Source: Affinirhizobium lemnae
GTDB taxonomy: Bacteria; Pseudomonadota; Alphaproteobacteria; Rhizobiales; Rhizobiaceae
NCBI RefSeq assembly: GCF_022968395.1
Contig: NZ_JALJQZ010000004.1
Location: 35,316-99,315, forward strand
Length of the DNA: 64,000 bases
Direction: 5' to 3'
The notes beneath the pieces were generated by a model. It did not search any database. It was not told where the DNA came from and was given only the letters and a program-made list of their open reading frames with translations. Position 1 is the first letter of the stretch; each line of letters starts with the position of its first letter. Of the stretch, positions 9,022-17,109 are shown piece by piece. The position numbers and the translations under genes are program-made.

Positions 9022-9276
9022 ATGCAAGGAAAACAAACGGCACCGGTTCATCTCCATCGCATCGACCCTGAGCGGAACATGCACCGCTTCTACCTGCTTA
9101 GCCTCCAGCCGACACTCTTCGGCGGTGTCTCGGTTACTCGCAACTGGGGCCGTATCGGTTCGTCGGGGCAAACCATGATGCAGACTTTCGAAGCCGAAGA
9201 CGATGCAACCGCCGCCCTCCTCCGCCTCGAGCGGGAGAAGCGGCGCAAGGGCTACCGGGAGCCTGGCCTTCGATAG
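9022..9276 (+). CDS. WGR-domain protein
   Basis: A small protein of 84 residues made almost wholly of a WGR domain (RFYLLSLQPTLFGGVSVTRN then WGRIGSSGQ). WGR domains occur in poly(ADP-ribose) polymerases and bacterial regulators and are thought to bind nucleic acid. Stand-alone versions are common on rhizobial plasmids with no known role. The internal Met at 9022 is preferred over the upstream frame start at 8950 because the domain starts soon after it and the upstream start falls inside the perfect hairpin. Confidence 0.75.
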   Translation: MQGKQTAPVHLHRIDPERNMHRFYLLSLQPTLFGGVSVTRNWGRIGSSGQTMMQTFEAEDDATAALLRLEREKRRKGYREPGLR

Positions 9277-9336
9277 ACCTGTCACACCGCTGCTACTTCA
9301 TAAGCTTCGGTATCGGACAAGTCTCCGGTCTCAAAC

Positions 9337-10218
9337 TTACATCTTCAGAATGCGGCGGGCGTTTTCCTTCAGGATCAGCGGGCGCACCTCGTCCTTGATG
9401 CCGATGGTCTCGAAATCCTTCAGCCAGCGTTCGGGCGTCAGGGCTGGCCAATCGGAGCCGAACAGCATCTTCTTCTTCAGAATGCTATTGGCATATTGCA
9501 CGAAGATCGGCGGGAAGTATTTCGGCGACCAGCCGGACATGTCGATGTAGACGTTCGGCTTGTGGGTAGCCACCGAAAGCCCCTCTTCCGTCCAGGGGAA
9601 GGAGGGATGCGCCAGCACGATCGTCATGTCGGGAAAGTCCACCGCGACGTCATCGACATGGATAGGCCGCGAATATTTCAGCCGCATGCCCATGCCGCCA
9701 CGCATGCCGGAGCCAACCCCGGTCTGGCCGGAATGAAACAGCGCAATGGCACCCTCTTCCTGAATGGCCTCATAGAGCGGGTAGGCCATGCGGTCGTCTG
9801 GGAAGAAGCCCTGCATGGTGGGATGAAACTTGAAGCCCTTCACGCCGAATTCGCGCACCAGACGGCGTGCTTCGCGCGCGCCCATCTTGCCCTTGGCCGG
9901 GTCGATGGAGGCAAATGGAATAAGGATGTCGCTATTTTCGGCGGCCAGTTGCGCCACTTCCTCATTGCTGTAGCGGCGGAAACCGGTTTCGCGCTCGGCA
10001 TCGACACCGAAGATCACGGCAGCAATCTTGCGCTCGCGGTAATAGGCTGCGGTTTCCTGCACGGTCGGCAACATGCCGTTCGCACCGGCAGGATTGCGGA
10101 AATAGGTCGCCATCGCGGCTTGGAATTCCAGATAGCCGTCATCGCGCGGGCCGCAGCAGGGCTCCTCCGCATGCGTATGGAAGTCGATTGCAATCAGTTC
10201 ATCGAGATTCATTGCCAT
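9337..10218 (-). CDS. Amidohydrolase-2 family metal-dependent hydrolase/decarboxylase
   Basis: TIM-barrel protein of 293 residues. Metal ligands are visible in order: DFHTH near the N-terminus, the GFKFHP histidine, FHSGQTG, VLAHPSFPW and the GSDWPALTP aspartate. This is the ACMSD / amidohydrolase-2 pattern, whose members decarboxylate, hydrolyse or hydrate aromatic-derived acids. It is followed on the same strand by no other gene and is preceded by the crotonase. In this setting a role in the aryl side-chain or ring pathway is likely, perhaps the C-C cleavage of a beta-keto acyl intermediate, but that is inference. Confidence 0.8.
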   Translation of the reverse strand: MAMNLDELIAIDFHTHAEEPCCGPRDDGYLEFQAAMATYFRNPAGANGMLPTVQETAAYYRERKIAAVIFGVDAERETGFRRYSNEEVAQLAAENSDILIPFASIDPAKGKMGAREARRLVREFGVKGFKFHPTMQGFFPDDRMAYPLYEAIQEEGAIALFHSGQTGVGSGMRGGMGMRLKYSRPIHVDDVAVDFPDMTIVLAHPSFPWTEEGLSVATHKPNVYIDMSGWSPKYFPPIFVQYANSILKKKMLFGSDWPALTPERWLKDFETIGIKDEVRPLILKENARRILKM

Positions 10219-10244
10219 AGTGTTTCTCCTCCCCTCGCCGGTTC

Positions 10245-11036
10245 CTATTCTGCGTCCGGTGCCTTCAGGCGTGCCGTCCGCTTTTCCAGAAAAGCACGCA
10301 GGCGTTCATTTGCCTCGGGCGTGGCGGAGGCCAGCGCCGACATCAGCGATTCCGTAAACAGCCCGTCTTCGGAAGACATGTCGCGAATGCGCGGAAGCGC
10401 GTTCAGGATCGCATAGTTGGACATGGGTGCATTCTGCGCGGCAAGCCGAGCCAGTTCCTTAGCCTTCTCCAGAGCGGTTCCGGTAGGAACCACATAGTTG
10501 ACGCCGCCCCAGACCTCCATTTGCGCCGGTCCTACGGTGCGCCCCGTCAGCATCATATCGCCCATGCGCTGTGCGCCGATCAACCGCGCAATGCGCACCG
10601 AGCCGCCACCGCCGACGAAAATGCCGCGCTGACCTTCGGGTAGGCCAAAAAACGCCGTCTCGTCCGCTACGCGCAGGTGGCAGGCCGCTGCCAGTTCGAA
10701 GCCACCGCCGACGACCGCGCCCTGCAAGGCGACAGCAAAGGGAATCGCACCCCGTTCGATACCGTCGAAAATCCGGTGCCAGCGGCGCGAGCCCATCACG
10801 GCGCCGATCAGCGGCTTCTGCATGTGTTCGGCAAGATCAAGGCCCGCGCAGAAATGCGTGCCTTCGCCAAAAATCACGGCAGCTTTTGCTTCGTCCTGGG
10901 CGCGCTCGATCGCGATATTTAGCGCCTCTACAACGCGGTCGCTCACGGCATTGCGTTTCTCCGGCCGCCGGAGACCGATCATGGCGATCTCGCCATCGAG
11001 TTCGTAGCTGATAGGTTCCTGATTTGCCATGTTCAT
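10245..11036 (-). CDS. Enoyl-CoA hydratase/isomerase (crotonase family)
   Basis: Crotonase-fold protein of 263 residues. The oxyanion-hole segments are FCAGLDLAEH and GAVVGGGFELAA, with a catalytic glutamate candidate in LPEGQRGIFVGGG. The ATG at 11036 is favoured (another is at 11030). It is divergent from the feruloyl-CoA-synthase-like gene, and the two share a 151-base promoter region with paired repeats. The likely reaction is hydration of an aryl-propenoyl-CoA such as feruloyl-CoA. Whether it also performs lyase cleavage to the aldehyde cannot be told from sequence. Confidence 0.85.
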   Translation of the reverse strand: MNMANQEPISYELDGEIAMIGLRRPEKRNAVSDRVVEALNIAIERAQDEAKAAVIFGEGTHFCAGLDLAEHMQKPLIGAVMGSRRWHRIFDGIERGAIPFAVALQGAVVGGGFELAAACHLRVADETAFFGLPEGQRGIFVGGGGSVRIARLIGAQRMGDMMLTGRTVGPAQMEVWGGVNYVVPTGTALEKAKELARLAAQNAPMSNYAILNALPRIRDMSSEDGLFTESLMSALASATPEANERLRAFLEKRTARLKAPDAE

Positions 11037-11081
11037 GGTCCGCCCCGCTTGCTCAATTCTCATCCTCACTGCTAATTGTAA

Positions 11082-11093
11082 TGTCACATAACA
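11082..11093. promoter_or_regulatory. MarR-type operator candidate A
   Basis: TGTCACATAACA in the divergent promoter region. It matches the element at 11147 at 11 of 12 positions, and the flanking A before each is also shared. Dyad ends TGT/ACA suit a winged-helix dimer such as the MarR protein encoded at 13837. Confidence 0.5.
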
Positions 11094-11146
11094 GTTTCAG
11101 TGTAAATCATCTATTGCCCAAATGCGGCTGTGTGTGTAAACATTTA

Positions 11147-11158
11147 TGTCAGATAACA
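11147..11158. promoter_or_regulatory. MarR-type operator candidate B
   Basis: TGTCAGATAACA, or ATGT-CAGATA-ACAT as an inverted repeat, 65 bases from the related element at 11082 and 30 bases before the ligase start. A matched pair flanking divergent promoters suggests common control of both transcription units. Confidence 0.5.
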
Positions 11159-11187
11159 TTTCTGGAGCACTCGGGGGGAGGAGCACC

Positions 11188-13050
11188 ATGGCATTCGATA
11201 ATGTCCGCATGGCCGTCGCGACCAAAGAGACGTCACCGCGAATCATTATGGAAACTCAGGCGGATGGCTCGATTATCGTTCGCCAGGAGGGGGCTATTCC
11301 AGCCTATCCGCGCTGCATCACAGAACGCTTCATGGCCTGGGCGCAAACCCATCCCGACCAGGTCTGGATGGGTCAGCGCAACGGTACTGATGGTTGGCAA
11401 ACGCTTAGCTACGCAGAGGGTCGCCGCGCGATTGAAGCCGTCGCCAGCCTTTTGGTCGAGCGTGGCATTTCAGTAGAGCGCCCGCTTCTCATCCTGTCTG
11501 GCAACTCCATTCCCCATGCCGTTATGGCGCTGGGGGCGCAGCATGCGGGCATTCCCTCAGCGGCTCTCGCGCCCGCCTATGCCCTGTCCGGGGAAGATCG
11601 CAGCAAGCTCATCTCTGTGGTGGAGCAATTGACGCCTGGCATGGTGTTTGCCGATCATGCGGAGCGATATCTTCCGGCCATCAGCGCGGTTCTCGGGCCG
11701 GATGTGCCGCTGGTCAGCCTGACGGGTGTGGCGCAGGACCGGGAAACCATCGCCTATGATGATGTCCTGAACACGGCACCGACCGCGGCCATGCAGGCGG
11801 CACATGATGCCGTCACGCCAGATACGATCGCGAAATTCCTGTTTACATCCGGCACGACCGGCAGTCCCAAGGCTGTCATCCAGACGCATGGCATGCTCTG
11901 CGCCAATCAGGCCATGATCCGCGAAGCCTATGATTTCCTGATCCATGAGCCGCCGGTCATTATTGACTGGGCACCGTGGAACCATACGGCCAGCGGCAAC
12001 AAGGTCTTCAATATGGCCATCTATAATGGTGGCTCCTATTACATTGATGACGGACGCCCGACGACGGACGGCATTCACGCCACCATTCGCAATTTGCGGG
12101 AGATTGCCCCGACCTGGTATTTCAACGTGCCGGTGGGCTATCAATATCTCCTGGATGTGCTGGAGACGGATGAAACGCTTGCCCGCACCTTCTTTTCCCG
12201 CATGCGCATGATGATGTATGCGGGTGCCGGTATGAGCCAGGCCGTCTGGGATCGCCTGCAGGCTCTTGCCGAACGCCATGTGGAGGGTGGAGTGCCGCTC
12301 GTATCGGGGCTGGGAGCCACGGAAACCGGTCCATTTGCGCTCTATCATACGGACAAGAAGGAAAGGCCGGGCAATGTGGGTGTTCCGGCGCTTGGCGTCA
12401 CGCTGAAGCTGGTTCCGCAGGAAGACAAGCTCGAAGCGCGGCTGAAAAGCCCTTCGATCACGCCCGGTTACTGGCGTAATGCCCCGCTCACCAGCCAGGC
12501 TTTCGATGAGGACGGCTTCTACAAACTGGGCGATGCGCTTCGGTTTGCCGTGCCGGGCGATCCCGCCGGTGGCTTCCTGTTCGATGGACGGCTGGCGGAG
12601 AACTTCAAGCTCGCCACCGGCACCTGGGTTGCGGTCGGCCAGTTGCGGAGCCGACTTGTGGATGCTCTCGGCGGGTTGATATCGGATGCCGTCATCGCCG
12701 GCGCCGAAAGGGATGACCTTCGTGCGCTTCTCGTTCCTAATTGGCCGCGCATCCGCGAACTGGCAGACGGTCTTCAATCGCTGCCGCCGGAAGAGCTTGC
12801 GGTACATCCTGTCGTCCGCTCCGCTCTGGAACAGAGGCTGAGCGCTCATGCCCAAGCGGCCACCGGCAGCGCCGCGCGCGTGGTTGCCGCCATGCTTCTC
12901 AAGGAGCCGCTGAACTTCGACAAGGGCGAGGTCACCGACAAGGGATCGGTCAACCAGCGCGCTGTCCTGCGCGAACGCGCGGATCTCGCCGAAGCGCTGT
13001 ACGGAGACGATCCACGCGTCGTACATGCCATCTGGAAAGGAAAACGCTGA
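11188..13050 (+). CDS. Feruloyl-CoA synthase-like AMP-ligase
   Basis: Adenylate-forming ligase of 620 residues, longer than most acyl-CoA synthetases and of the size of rhizobial feruloyl-CoA synthases. The A3 motif FLFTSGTTGSPKAVIQTHG is clear, followed by WNHTASGN, an LGATETGP nucleotide motif and the YKLGDALRF region. GGGGGGAGGAG directly before 11188 decides this start over the in-frame ATG at 11146, which falls inside the operator candidate. It would activate ferulate or related hydroxycinnamates for the neighbouring crotonase and dehydrogenase. It is co-transcribed with the SDR, overlapping its start by one base. Confidence 0.82.
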   Translation: MAFDNVRMAVATKETSPRIIMETQADGSIIVRQEGAIPAYPRCITERFMAWAQTHPDQVWMGQRNGTDGWQTLSYAEGRRAIEAVASLLVERGISVERPLLILSGNSIPHAVMALGAQHAGIPSAALAPAYALSGEDRSKLISVVEQLTPGMVFADHAERYLPAISAVLGPDVPLVSLTGVAQDRETIAYDDVLNTAPTAAMQAAHDAVTPDTIAKFLFTSGTTGSPKAVIQTHGMLCANQAMIREAYDFLIHEPPVIIDWAPWNHTASGNKVFNMAIYNGGSYYIDDGRPTTDGIHATIRNLREIAPTWYFNVPVGYQYLLDVLETDETLARTFFSRMRMMMYAGAGMSQAVWDRLQALAERHVEGGVPLVSGLGATETGPFALYHTDKKERPGNVGVPALGVTLKLVPQEDKLEARLKSPSITPGYWRNAPLTSQAFDEDGFYKLGDALRFAVPGDPAGGFLFDGRLAENFKLATGTWVAVGQLRSRLVDALGGLISDAVIAGAERDDLRALLVPNWPRIRELADGLQSLPPEELAVHPVVRSALEQRLSAHAQAATGSAARVVAAMLLKEPLNFDKGEVTDKGSVNQRAVLRERADLAEALYGDDPRVVHAIWKGKR

Positions 13051-13808
13051 TGGAACTTGCAAGCTCGCATATTGCCGTTACGGGCGGCGGGTCTGGTCTC
13101 GGGGAGGCAACCGCCAGGGCCCTTGCCGCTCAAGGTGCGCGTGTGACCGTCATCGACCGCAACAAGGCTGCTGCCGAACGCGTCGCGGCAGAAATTTCCG
13201 GTTACTCACTCGAGCTTGACGTCACTGATGAGGCCGTCGGGATAGCTCTTGATGGGGCGATTTCCCTCAACGGTTCTTTGCGCGGTCTCGTTAATTGCGC
13301 AGGCATTGGCGGAGCTGCCCGTATCGTTGGGCGAAACGGTGCCATGCCGCTCGGCGATTTCGAGAAGACGATCCGCGTGAACCTCATCGGAACGTTCAAC
13401 ATGTTGCGGCTTGCGGCAGAGCGGATGCAGGCGAACGAACCCGACGCCAAGGGAGAACGCGGCGCAATCGTCAACACCGCCTCGGTGGCGGCCTTTGACG
13501 GGCAGTTGGGGCAGGCCGCCTATGCGGCATCCAAGGGCGGCATCGTCTCTCTCGCCCTGCCCGCCGCGCGCGAGCTTTCCCGCTTTGGGATCCGTGTCAA
13601 CACGGTCGCGCCGGGCCTCTTTCTCACCCCGCTTCTGGCAGAACTTCCGCCGGAAGTGCAGCAGGGTCTTGCGGCGTCCATCCCCTTCCCCGCTCGCCTT
13701 GGCGATCCTGCTGAATTTGCGGATGCAGTCATATTCGCCTTGACCAACCGGTATCTGAACGCCGAAGTGATCCGGCTTGACGGGGCGCTTCGCTTGCCCC
13801 CGAAATAG
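13050..13808 (+). CDS. SDR, type-2 3-hydroxyacyl-CoA dehydrogenase-like
   Basis: SDR of 252 residues with TGGGSGLGEATA, NCAGIGG, the serine in NTASVAAFDGQ and the YAASK motif. The ending (AEVIRLDGALRLPPK) and the spacing resemble 3-hydroxyacyl-CoA dehydrogenases of the HSD10 type. The start ATG overlaps the ligase stop (TGATG), implying translational coupling. In a CoA-dependent beta-oxidative route it would oxidise the aryl-hydroxypropionyl-CoA made by the crotonase to the beta-keto form. Confidence 0.85.
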   Translation: MELASSHIAVTGGGSGLGEATARALAAQGARVTVIDRNKAAAERVAAEISGYSLELDVTDEAVGIALDGAISLNGSLRGLVNCAGIGGAARIVGRNGAMPLGDFEKTIRVNLIGTFNMLRLAAERMQANEPDAKGERGAIVNTASVAAFDGQLGQAAYAASKGGIVSLALPAARELSRFGIRVNTVAPGLFLTPLLAELPPEVQQGLAASIPFPARLGDPAEFADAVIFALTNRYLNAEVIRLDGALRLPPK

Positions 13809-13836
13809 GCAGGGCAGAATTGAAGACGGAGTGTGC

Positions 13837-14346
13837 ATGGTTCGCAAGGCGGCAGAGAAGGTGAAGGCAGAGACGCAGGAGCCGGAGACCCCCTCCGCTG
13901 ATGCGCATTTGACGCGTTTCGTCGGCTATGACCTCAAGCGCCTCTTGAATCTGGTTCAGAGTGATCTGACCCGCGTTCTTGTTCCCTTCAACCTGCGGAT
14001 CATTTCCTATTCCGTGCTTTCGGTCGTCGTGCGCTGTCCGGGCATCAATCAGACGCGGCTGGCGGAGGCATTGAAGCTCGAACGCTCCAATCTGGTCCAG
14101 ATCGTGGACGAGCTCTCCACCCGCAGACTTCTGACGCGCAACCCGATCGAGAACAATCGTCGCAGCCATGCGCTTCTGGCGACACCCGAGGGGATGGCGC
14201 TGATCGAGGCCGTCGATCTCGAAGTGATCGCCCATGAAGAAAAGCTTTTCTCCGATCTCAGCCCGGCTGAATTGACGATGCTGCGGCAATTGCTCCTCAG
14301 GGCGCGCCAGAGCATTGAATTGCGTATGGTGGATGAGGCAGATTGA
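13837..14346 (+). CDS. MarR-family transcriptional regulator
   Basis: A 169-residue regulator: a helical dimerisation start, the winged helix (PGINQTRLAEALKLERSNLVQIVDELSTRRLL), a wing arginine region (NPIENNRRSHALLATPEG) and a C-terminal helix. It is the third gene of the plus-strand unit, after the SDR. Related MarR proteins (FerR/HcaR type) repress hydroxycinnamate genes and respond to CoA thioester intermediates; that role fits here. The candidate operators are the TGTCA-ATAACA pair at 11082 and 11147. Confidence 0.87.
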   Translation: MVRKAAEKVKAETQEPETPSADAHLTRFVGYDLKRLLNLVQSDLTRVLVPFNLRIISYSVLSVVVRCPGINQTRLAEALKLERSNLVQIVDELSTRRLLTRNPIENNRRSHALLATPEGMALIEAVDLEVIAHEEKLFSDLSPAELTMLRQLLLRARQSIELRMVDEAD

Positions 14347-14699
14347 ACGCCTCACACCGCGCCTGCGCACAGAAATACGAATCGATTCAGGTTGTTGAGT
14401 CGGGCCCAAGACCTCGCGATTCGGGCTCTCATACAGCGCCCAGCCGGTCTGTCATGCGCCAGAGACACAGATTCCTGTGAATCCGTTCCTTGAAAATGCC
14501 CCTGGCCGCATCTTTCCGCGCAGGGTCGCCATTTGGTGAAATAGCCAAATTCGTAAAGGAGTCAGCGGTTTAGCTGCCAGTTTCTACGGGTGGTGGGAAA
14601 ATACGTTAACCATTTATCGCTTGTCACATCCCGCAAATGGCCGATACTGGCGGCAGTTTTGTAATTTGGTCCATTTTATCGCCAGAACGGTCGCAGTTC
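14347..14699. other. Intergenic region upstream of repABC
   Basis: No gene recognised. It contains a 10-base palindrome GAATCGATTC (about 14382-14391), and an AT-richer stretch with TTAACCATTTATC about 95 bases before repA, resembling a half CtrA-type site. The promoter and operator for RepA/RepB autorepression of repABC are expected here, but I cannot place them firmly. Confidence 0.4.
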
Positions 14700-15896
14700 A
14701 TGAACGCCTTTACGAGGTTGCCGTCTTTCGAGTTCGACGAGAAGATCCTGCTTCAGGGGGCAGAGATCTCGCGTCGTCTTGACCAGCTTCGTATGGACAA
14801 GTTTCCACCAAACGCCCGCAAGACGTTGCGCCTGTTCTCCATGGCCGAAGTGGCGCATTATCTGGGTGTCAGCCCCAACAATCTGAAGCGGCTGCATCTG
14901 GAAGGCAAGGGTCCGGTGCCGACGACCTCCACCGGCGGACGTCGCTTCTACACTGGCGAGCAGATGCGCGAACTGCGCCATTTTCTGGATCGCACCGGCA
15001 AATCCGACGCCAAGAAATATGTGCCGCACCGCAAGGACGGCGACAAGCTGCAAGTGATTGCCGTCGTCAACTTCAAGGGCGGTTCCGGCAAGACCACGAC
15101 GACGGCGCATCTCGCGCAGCATCTGGCCCTCACCGGGCACCGCGTTCTGGCGATTGATCTCGACCCGCAGGCGTCACTCTCGGCGCTGCACGGGTTCCAG
15201 CCGGAGCTTGACCGCAACCCTTCGCTTTACGACGCCATACGCTACGATGATGCGCGCAAGCCCCTGTCCGAGATCATCCAGCAGACCAATTTTCCGGATC
15301 TCGACATCATTCCGGCCAATCTCGAGCTGCAGGAATACGAATACGATACGCCGCTTTCCATGCAGACCTCAGTTGAGGGCAAGCGCTTCTTCACTCGTCT
15401 CGGCAAGGCGCTTTCCGATGTGGATGACCGATACGATGTGGTCGTGCTCGATTGCCCGCCGCAGCTCGGTTACCTGACGCTGACCGCACTGACGGCCGCG
15501 ACCTCTGTACTGATCACCGTTCATCCGCAGATGCTGGATCTCATGTCGATGAGCCAGTTCCTTCTAATGCTCGGAAACATCACCAAGACGATCAAACGGG
15601 CCGGCGCCAATGTGGAAATGGATTGGCTCCGCTATCTGATCACCCGCTACGAGCCTACCGATGTGCCCCAGGCCCAGATGCTGGGCTTCATGCAGTCCAT
15701 GCTTGCGGAAGAGATCCTTCGCCAGCCGATGCTGAAGTCGACGGCGATCTCTGACGCTGGCCTGACCAAGCAGACGCTTTATGAAGTTGAGCGGAATAAC
15801 TTCAACCGCGCGACCTACGACCGGGCCATCGAGTGCCTGGATGCCGTCAACTTCGAGATCCAGGGTCTCATCCACCGGGCATGGGGGCGTCTGTGA
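14700..15896 (+). CDS. repA: Plasmid partition ATPase RepA (first copy)
   Basis: ParA-type partition ATPase of 398 residues. An N-terminal helix-turn-helix (FSMAEVAHYLGVSPNNLKRL) serves DNA binding and autorepression. The deviant Walker A is FKGGSGKTTT and the Walker B-like segment is VLDCPPQLG. The start at 14700 (MNAFTRLPSFEF) fits the family; the frame also has an upstream ATG at 14637. It is the first gene of the repABC operon, with parS just after its stop. RepA with RepB segregates the plasmid and represses the operon. Confidence 0.93.
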   Translation: MNAFTRLPSFEFDEKILLQGAEISRRLDQLRMDKFPPNARKTLRLFSMAEVAHYLGVSPNNLKRLHLEGKGPVPTTSTGGRRFYTGEQMRELRHFLDRTGKSDAKKYVPHRKDGDKLQVIAVVNFKGGSGKTTTTAHLAQHLALTGHRVLAIDLDPQASLSALHGFQPELDRNPSLYDAIRYDDARKPLSEIIQQTNFPDLDIIPANLELQEYEYDTPLSMQTSVEGKRFFTRLGKALSDVDDRYDVVVLDCPPQLGYLTLTALTAATSVLITVHPQMLDLMSMSQFLLMLGNITKTIKRAGANVEMDWLRYLITRYEPTDVPQAQMLGFMQSMLAEEILRQPMLKSTAISDAGLTKQTLYEVERNNFNRATYDRAIECLDAVNFEIQGLIHRAWGRL

Positions 15897-15900
15897 TGCT

Positions 15901-15916
15901 GTTGACCGCCGTCAAC
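15901..15916. promoter_or_regulatory. parS: parS centromere site (first system)
   Basis: GTTGACCGCCGTCAAC, with perfect 6-base arms GTTGAC/GTCAAC. It fits the repABC-family pattern GTTnnnnGCnnnnAAC and sits in the repA-repB gap, a usual place for parS in this family. RepB1 is the expected ligand. Confidence 0.8.
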
Positions 15917-15965
15917 TTTGCTGTTTTTCGCAAGTCTCTCCGTGGGTTAGGCAGGAGATTGCTTC

Positions 15966-16946
15966 ATGGCGCGTAAGAACCCTTTCGCCAATGTCATGAC
16001 GGAGCAGACTGACGCAAACCCGGTCGCTTTGGACTATACGGTCAAGGGCGCCTCGCGCTCGATCATCTCCACGATCGATGAACTGGCGGCGCGCGCCGAC
16101 AAGCTTCTGGAAGGCGAGACTGTCGTAGACCTTGATCCGGCGACCGTCGATGTCTCCTTCGTGCAGGATCGGCTGGAGGATGACCGCAACGCCTTCGAGA
16201 CGCTGAAGGCGGCAATCCGGGAGCAGGGTCAGACGAGCCCGATCCTCGTGCGGCCGCATCCATCCGATGCTGCACGCTACATGGTAGTCTTTGGGCATCG
16301 GCGATTGCGGGTGGCGAGCGAACTCGGCCGACCCGTTCGCGCTGTCGTCAAAGCCATTTCCGATCGTGATCATGTCATTGCACAGGGCCAGGAAAATTCG
16401 GCGCGCTCCGACCTCTCCTTCATCGAAAGGGCGCGCTTCGCAAAACGACTGAGCGAACTGAACTACGACGGCGACAATCTGACGGTCATGACCGCGCTCT
16501 CTATAGACAAGGCAACGCTCTCTAAAATGCTGTCGGTCGCCAGCATGCCGCAGGACATTCTGTCGGCCATCGGTGGTGCGAGATCGCCGGGTCGCGACCG
16601 CTGGTACGAACTCAAGCACCTGCTTGAGAACCCGCGCGTGCTGGAAGAGTTGCGCCGGATTCTATCGCAGACCAGCCTTGAGGGCATTGATGGCGATGCC
16701 CGCTTTGCCTTCGTCATGGATGCTTTGACCCGAAAGAAGATTGCGGGTTACCGCCCAGAGCCGAAACGCGAGATCTGGTCCGCGCGGGATCGGGCGCTCT
16801 CGGCCAATATCCGCAGTGACGGGAACAGTTACACTCTTGCCCTGAAAAGCAAGAATGCAAAGGCCAAGGATGCGGCCGGCTTCGGCGCATTCGTTGCCGA
16901 GCATCTGGACGATCTCTACGCCAAATATCGCAAACGCAACTCGTGA
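15966..16946 (+). CDS. repB: Partition protein RepB (ParB family, first copy)
   Basis: Centromere-binding ParB-type protein of 326 residues. The N-terminal MARKNPF start is typical. The ParB core shows the GHRRLRVASELG box (about 107-118), GQENSARSDLSFIERARFA, and a helix-turn-helix around MTALSIDKATLSKMLSVA. It binds the parS just upstream and works with RepA1. It is the second gene of the repABC operon, followed by the counter-transcribed RNA region and repC. Confidence 0.93.
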   Translation: MARKNPFANVMTEQTDANPVALDYTVKGASRSIISTIDELAARADKLLEGETVVDLDPATVDVSFVQDRLEDDRNAFETLKAAIREQGQTSPILVRPHPSDAARYMVVFGHRRLRVASELGRPVRAVVKAISDRDHVIAQGQENSARSDLSFIERARFAKRLSELNYDGDNLTVMTALSIDKATLSKMLSVASMPQDILSAIGGARSPGRDRWYELKHLLENPRVLEELRRILSQTSLEGIDGDARFAFVMDALTRKKIAGYRPEPKREIWSARDRALSANIRSDGNSYTLALKSKNAKAKDAAGFGAFVAEHLDDLYAKYRKRNS

Positions 16947-16960
16947 GGATTATCGACCGC

Positions 16961-17015
16961 AAAAGAAAAAGGCCCCCAAACGTTACCGTCGTGGAAGCCC
17001 TTCTCAATCTGTAGC
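16961..17015 (-). ncRNA. Counter-transcribed RNA of repABC (incompatibility RNA)
   Basis: Antisense RNA of about 50 nucleotides in the repB-repC gap, which lowers RepC synthesis and sets copy number. On the minus strand a stem GGCTTCC / GGGGGCC (with G-U pairs in RNA) is followed by TTTTTCTTTT, a standard intrinsic terminator. A promoter fits upstream at 17022-17050. Position, size and structure match known repABC ctRNAs. The 5' end is estimated. Confidence 0.8.
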
Positions 17016-17021
17016 AAGATC

Positions 17022-17050
17022 AGAATCGCATTTCCATGAATCGCAGTCAA
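17022..17050 (-). promoter_or_regulatory. Promoter of the counter-transcribed RNA
   Basis: Reading on the minus strand: TTGACT (17050-17045), a 17-base spacer, GATTCT (17027-17022). The -35 is strong and the -10 moderate. Placed correctly to make the ctRNA ending near 16961. Confidence 0.6.
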
Positions 17051-17109
17051 GAGTCTTTGGCACCGTTTTGGTGAGCGGATTTCTTTTGCCTTTGAAAAGG
17101 TGAAGGACC

